DNA of 8,499 bases from Bacillota bacterium (GTDB taxonomy: Bacteria > Bacillota > Clostridia > Acetivibrionales > DTU013). Made by a program: the position numbers and the translations under genes. The stretch lies in NCBI GenBank assembly GCA_023411645.1, contig JAEYON010000125.1, forward strand, positions 1-8,499, in the 5' to 3' direction. Below are positions 5,204-8,499 of this stretch, one piece after another; positions within the stretch are counted from its first letter, which is position 1, and each line of letters begins with the position of its first letter. Under the pieces are notes generated by a model that saw nothing but the letters and a program-made list of their open reading frames with translations, made no database searches and was not told the origin of the DNA.

Positions 5204-6034
5204 ATGCTGAATATAGGTTGCCATTTGTCCGCATCAAGCGGATACCTTCATATGGGAAAGGAAGCTCTGGAGATTGGAGCCAATACTTTTCAGTTTTTTA
5301 CAAGAAATCCGAGAGGCGGAAGAGCAAAGAACATCGATCCGCAGGATGTAGCGGATTTTTTAGTTCTTGCCGGGGAAAATCACTTTACTACCATTATGGC
5401 ACATGCACCGTATACCTTAAATCCCTGTTCAGCAGATCAAAGGGTAAAGGATTTTACTTTTGAGGCGATGTCGGATGATTTAAGGCGAATGGAGTATACG
5501 CCGAACAACTATTATAATTTTCACCCCGGAAGCCATGTGGGACAGGGCATAGAGGCGGGGATCGAGCAGATTTCGGAATTGTTGAACAGGATTCTTACTC
5601 CAGAGCAGACTACAAGGGTGCTGCTTGAGACGATGTCGGGCAAGGGGAGTGAGGTCGGAAGCAGATTCGAAGAGCTTCGGGAAATTATAGACAGGGTGGA
5701 ACTGAAGGAGAAGCTGGGCGTCTGCCTTGATACATGCCATGTGTATGATGCCGGATATGATATCGTTAAGGATCTGGACGGTGTGCTGCTGAAATTTGAT
5801 AAGGTGATAGGCCTTGATCGACTTTTGGCAATACACCTCAATGACAGTAAAAATGCTTTTGAAAGCCACAAGGATCGTCATGAGAAGCTTGGGCAGGGGG
5901 CTCTTGGAATTGAGGCCCTGACCCGAATTATCAATCATTCGGAGCTGCGGCACTTGCCATTTTACCTGGAAACACCAAATGAGCTGGAGGGCTATGCTGC
6001 TGAAATTAAACTGTTGCGAGAGGCTTATGTATAG
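5204..6034 (+). CDS. nfo: Endonuclease IV (AP endonuclease)
   Basis: This 276-residue TIM-barrel enzyme cuts DNA on the 5' side of abasic sites and trims blocked 3' ends, using three zinc ions. All nine metal ligands of the family are found in order: H67 (MAHAPY), H107 (FHPGSH), E142 (LLETMSGKG), D176 and H179 (LDTCHVYDAGYD), H211 (IHLNDSK), D224 and H226 (KDRHEKLGQG) and E256 (YLETP). The signatures FHPGSHVG, CLDTCHVYDAGYD and DRHEKLGQG are the family patterns. Ribosome site GAGGAG at 5192-5197 precedes ATG 5204. The gene lies 13 nt after ogt and its last 8 nt overlap the start of the AlkD-like gene, so the three are very probably one operon. Functionally it would process the abasic sites the AlkD-like glycosylase makes. 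Confidence 0.97.
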   Translation: MLNIGCHLSASSGYLHMGKEALEIGANTFQFFTRNPRGGRAKNIDPQDVADFLVLAGENHFTTIMAHAPYTLNPCSADQRVKDFTFEAMSDDLRRMEYTPNNYYNFHPGSHVGQGIEAGIEQISELLNRILTPEQTTRVLLETMSGKGSEVGSRFEELREIIDRVELKEKLGVCLDTCHVYDAGYDIVKDLDGVLLKFDKVIGLDRLLAIHLNDSKNAFESHKDRHEKLGQGALGIEALTRIINHSELRHLPFYLETPNELEGYAAEIKLLREAYV

Positions 6035-6734
6035 TTCAGCGAAAAACATCAAAGCAAAGCTGAAAAGTCTGGCAGAGGATGAATACCGGAAGTTCACTTC
6101 GGCACTTATACCCGGTGATGCAGTGATTCTGGGAGTACGATTGCCTTTGATCCGCAATATGGCAAAGGAAATCGCGCAGGGCGACTGGAGGGGGTATTTA
6201 GCTGCCGCGCAGGATGAGTATTTTGAAGAGATCATGCTCCAGGGTCATGTCATCGGACTCGTCAAAACAGATTTCGAGGAAAGGCTTGGGCTGATCGCTG
6301 CTTTTGTGCCAAAGATCAAAAACTGGTCGGTCTGCGACAGCTTTTGTGCCGGTCTCAAATTCGTGAAGAAGAATAAGGAGCGTGTCTGGGAGTTTCTGCA
6401 GCCGTACTTGTCTTCGGAACAGGAGTTTGACCTGCGCTTTGCAGTGGTAATGATGATGGATTACTTCATAGAAGAGGAATACATTGACCGAGTATTTAGG
6501 TTGCTTGATGGTATTGAACATGAGGGCTATTATGTAAAAATGGCAGTGGCGTGGGCTTTATCCGTATGTTATGTGAAATTCCCGGAGAGGACGATGGCCT
6601 ATCTGCAGCAAAATGAGCTTGACGACTTCACCTATAACAAGGCGCTTCAGAAGATAATCGAATCCAACCGGGTTGACAATGAAGCGAAGGATCTGATACG
6701 CAGAATGAAGCGGAAAACACAGTCGAAGGGCTGA
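6027..6734 (+). CDS. AlkD-like DNA alkylation repair glycosylase (HEAT-like repeats)
   Basis: A 235-residue protein of the DNA_alkylation (AlkD/AlkC) family, built from HEAT-like helical pairs. Members remove positively charged N3- and N7-alkylpurines without flipping the base. The residues that form the AlkD catalytic cleft can be matched: W100 and D104 in KNWSVCDSF (the W-x-x-x-D pair), R137 in DLRFAVVMM and W176 in MAVAWALSVCY. The C-terminal 'NKALQKIIESNRV' (204-216) is also typical. I chose ATG 6027, which overlaps the nfo stop by 8 nt (ATGTATAG) and has GAGAGG just upstream; in-frame ATGs at 5979 and 5994 lie deeper in nfo and would add residues absent from the usual N-terminus. It completes a likely ogt-nfo-alkD operon. 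Family assignment is firm; substrate range is inferred from the conserved residues. Confidence 0.9.
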   Translation: MYSSAKNIKAKLKSLAEDEYRKFTSALIPGDAVILGVRLPLIRNMAKEIAQGDWRGYLAAAQDEYFEEIMLQGHVIGLVKTDFEERLGLIAAFVPKIKNWSVCDSFCAGLKFVKKNKERVWEFLQPYLSSEQEFDLRFAVVMMMDYFIEEEYIDRVFRLLDGIEHEGYYVKMAVAWALSVCYVKFPERTMAYLQQNELDDFTYNKALQKIIESNRVDNEAKDLIRRMKRKTQSKG

Positions 6735-6795
6735 AACGGTAACGTGGATGTACACAAAGTGGCCTGGGCGGATTGGATGGAAGGCTGCCGGGCGG

Positions 6796-6825
6796 TTGGC
6801 AAGGATAGTTTTCATTTGATATGAA
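6796..6825 (+). promoter_or_regulatory. Possible promoter of the DUF815 gene
   Basis: TTGGCA (6796-6801) and an extended -10, TGA-TATGAA (6817-6825), are separated by 18 nt. A start near 6832 gives a leader of about 30 nt before ATG 6861 and would exclude the upstream TTG at 6831 as start codon. I see no terminator between 6735 and this site, so readthrough from the repair operon is also possible. Confidence 0.4.
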
Positions 6826-6860
6826 GGAATTTGTCAGGCCATAGAAAGGGCGATATTGAT

Positions 6861-8318
6861 ATGGGGCAGGCTGTTTTTGACAAGGAGCAATTGAAAAATA
6901 ATAAGGAGCAGACTGATCTCCTACAGGCACGTTTTGCACTGGAATCTCTGGTTATTTACAGGCAGCTTCTTCAGGATCCAATCCTGGCCGAACTGCGATT
7001 CTTGCTGGAACATTTGAGTTCGGATCATCCCGAAGTATTCCGTTCTGTTGCTTCCTACAGTTCGATGTGCCGGATGCTCTATGAGGCTGATGTAAATGTG
7101 AAAGCTGCAGTAATCGAGAAAACAATCCATACGGAAAACGCATTTTCTCTTGAGGCGGAGAAGCAGGGAGCCGCATGTCTGAAAGGATCTGTAGAAGCGA
7201 CTGTAAAAGAGGATCTGAGGCGGCTGCAGATAATTGCAGGGATAAAATCCGATACGATAAAAAAGTGGATCATTGATAATTGTGCGGCAGATGGATGGCT
7301 GGAAGACGCGGTAGCAAGCCTTCCCGCATTCCCCGAACACAGTTCAGAATACAAAGTTACTGAGGCTTCGTTGGGCTGTTCTGTTTCGGAGACTTCGGAA
7401 ACTAACTCTTCCATGGGAAGCAATACTATTATCAGCGATTCTTCAAAAGTATATAGGAACATATCGCAAAGCGACTGCTGGGCTGACTGTGCGACAGAGC
7501 TGGCGGAATATCATCATCGCCGGGGCAGTGGCATTTTTTCACAGTATAGGGCATTTATCTGGAGAAGAAAGGATGGGAGAGGCTATTTTGACGGGGTGAA
7601 ATCTCCCGACCCTATCACTTTTTCCCAGTTAATTTCCTATGAGCTTGAAAGGGAAAGAATTATTGAGAACACGACGCACTTTCTGGAGGGGTATCCTGCT
7701 AATAACATATTGCTTTATGGGGATAGGGGGACCGGCAAGTCTTCAACGGTCAAAGCCCTGGTAAATGAGTACCACAGTAAAGGTCTTCGGATGATAGAAG
7801 TACCCAAGTTGCTTCTGACGGACTTCCCTGTTATCATTGGGCAGCTTGCAGGCAGAAGCCTTAAGTATATTCTTTTTGTGGATGATCTTGCCTTTGAGGA
7901 CAATGAAGAGAATTATACCGCGCTGAAGGCAGTATTGGAAGGCGGATTGGAAAGCAGGCCTCCTAATGTGCTGATCTATGCCACCTCTAACCGGAAGCAC
8001 CTGATAAAAGAACGGTTCAGTGACCGGGCAGGACTTGTTTCAAGTAATGCAGACGATGAAGTACGGGCTGCGGATACCATCCAGGAAAAGCTGTCGTTAT
8101 CTGACCGTTTCGGTATGACAGTGGTGTTTTCATCACCGGATCAGAGGAAGTATCTTGAGATTGTTGACGGTATCATTGCAAATAGAGGTATACAGGCAGA
8201 AAAGGAGTTTGTACACCGTGAAGCGCTCAGATGGGAAATGCGCTACAACGGACGGTCTCCGAGGACAGCGAAACAGTTTGCCGACTGGCTTGAGGGTCAT
8301 ATCGCCGCCAATCCATGA
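6861..8318 (+). CDS. DUF815-family AAA+ ATPase
   Basis: A 485-residue protein with an N-terminal helical part (about 1-155), a Ser/Thr-rich low-complexity linker (about 160-200) and a C-terminal AAA+ domain (about 225-485) of the DUF815 type. Visible motifs are Walker A GDRGTGKS (287-294), Walker B ILFVDDL with D341 and D342, sensor 1 N377 in IYATSNRKHL, arginine-finger candidate R416 in LSDRFG and sensor 2 R468 in GRSPRTAKQF. The NNILLYGDRGTGKSS and 'FVDDLAFE' patterns are characteristic of the family, whose cellular role is not established. I chose ATG 6861 with GAAAGGG at 6844-6850; TTG 6831 has a ribosome-like AAGGA only 2 nt away, too close. It follows the repair genes by 126 nt on the same strand, which may be chance. 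It ends 50 nt before a convergent MATE gene. Confidence 0.88.
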   Translation: MGQAVFDKEQLKNNKEQTDLLQARFALESLVIYRQLLQDPILAELRFLLEHLSSDHPEVFRSVASYSSMCRMLYEADVNVKAAVIEKTIHTENAFSLEAEKQGAACLKGSVEATVKEDLRRLQIIAGIKSDTIKKWIIDNCAADGWLEDAVASLPAFPEHSSEYKVTEASLGCSVSETSETNSSMGSNTIISDSSKVYRNISQSDCWADCATELAEYHHRRGSGIFSQYRAFIWRRKDGRGYFDGVKSPDPITFSQLISYELERERIIENTTHFLEGYPANNILLYGDRGTGKSSTVKALVNEYHSKGLRMIEVPKLLLTDFPVIIGQLAGRSLKYILFVDDLAFEDNEENYTALKAVLEGGLESRPPNVLIYATSNRKHLIKERFSDRAGLVSSNADDEVRAADTIQEKLSLSDRFGMTVVFSSPDQRKYLEIVDGIIANRGIQAEKEFVHREALRWEMRYNGRSPRTAKQFADWLEGHIAANP

Positions 8319-8340
8319 GGTATTCGCAGCCGACTTGCAT
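8227..8340 (-). CDS. Possible 37-codon ORF antisense to the DUF815 gene end
   Basis: On the minus strand a perfect AAAGGAGG (8353-8346) lies 5 nt before ATG 8340-8338, which opens a 37-codon ORF ending at TGA 8229-8227. The ribosome site is one of the best in the window and sits 16 nt after the MATE stop codon, so it could be read from the MATE transcript. Almost all of the ORF is antisense to the last 92 nt of the DUF815 gene, and the product has no recognisable domain. It may be the relic of a gene once downstream of the exporter, or chance. Confidence 0.2.
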   Translation of the reverse strand: MQVGCEYLMDWRRYDPQASRQTVSLSSETVRCSAFPI

Positions 8341-8368
8341 TGAGGCCTCCTTTATTGCTTGTTTCTAC

Positions 8369-8499
8369 TTAATCATCAGCGGGCAATGGTTTAATCCTGG
8401 TTGTATAGAAATGCTTCAGGAAGATAACAGTAAGTGCAACCGAGGCGATCTCTGCCAGCGGGAATGCCCACCAAATTGCGTTGAGTCCTCCGGCTCTGG
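8369..8499 (-). CDS. MATE-family multidrug/sodium exporter, C-terminal end (partial)
   Basis: Only the last 42 codons lie in the window; the gene runs off the right edge. The minus strand reads ...GGLNAIWWAFPLAEIASVALTVIFLKHFY... and stops at TAA 8371-8369. The 'WWAFPLAE' motif followed by a hydrophobic segment and a short charged tail is the typical end of MATE-family membrane exporters (last transmembrane helix). The gene is convergent with the DUF815 gene, and no clear terminator hairpin is visible in the 50 nt between them. Substrate cannot be inferred from this fragment. Confidence 0.75.
   Translation of the reverse strand, partial: RAGGLNAIWWAFPLAEIASVALTVIFLKHFYTTRIKPLPADD

Noticed and set aside
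5979..6026. ATG 5979 or 5994 as start of the AlkD-like gene
   Set aside because: Both lie within nfo and add residues that re-read nfo codons; ATG 6027 overlaps the nfo stop and has GAGAGG upstream.
6831..6860. TTG 6831 as start of the DUF815 gene
   Set aside because: Its ribosome-like AAGGA is only 2 nt away and the predicted transcription start is at about the same place; ATG 6861 has a better site.

Overview
The window looks like a piece of a low-to-moderate GC Firmicutes chromosome, probably class Clostridia (Lachnospiraceae-like). This rests on the AGGAG-type ribosome sites, sigma-A-like promoters, TTG starts, and a mix of genes (NitT/TauT ABC operon, AlkD-like enzyme, DUF815 ATPase, MATE exporter) common in that class. 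The taxon is inferred from gene content; no marker gene settles it.

Left part (1-1503): the end of an integrated mobile element. A small MerR/excisionase-type DNA-binding protein (7-180) is followed by a tyrosine recombinase (274-1425) with a complete catalytic set. The element's int side abuts the 3' end of an intact tRNA-Ser(GGA) gene on the minus strand (1504-1595, CCA encoded). This is the usual geometry of integration into the 3' end of a tRNA gene. The xis-int gap has its own promoter and two mutually exclusive RNA hairpins, one of which pairs with the int ribosome binding site. This is the most interesting signal I found.

Middle part (1596-4608): the 395 nt between the tRNA and the first transporter gene hold a strong promoter for the tRNA, a divergent extended -10 promoter, a 29-codon ORF with a good ribosome site, a weak terminator and a promoter for the next operon. 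The operon is a complete three-gene ABC importer of the NitT/TauT (SsuA-SsuC-SsuB-like) class: lipoprotein, permease and ATPase, with 1-nt gaps. Its substrate cannot be read from the sequence.

Right part (4699-8499): three co-directional DNA-repair genes follow, a methylated-DNA-protein cysteine methyltransferase, endonuclease IV (nfo) and an AlkD-like alkylpurine glycosylase, with gaps or overlaps of 13 nt and -8 nt. Together they look like an alkylation-damage module: direct reversal, base removal and AP-site incision. A DUF815-type AAA+ ATPase follows after 126 nt, probably from its own promoter. The right edge holds the C-terminal end of a MATE-family exporter on the minus strand, convergent with the ATPase gene.

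No CRISPR array, rRNA, insertion sequence or recognisable riboswitch class was seen. Most genes are ordinary families. The observations worth testing are the int leader switch, the element/tRNA junction, the short transcription unit beside the tRNA, the repair cluster and an in-frame duplication at the start of the permease.
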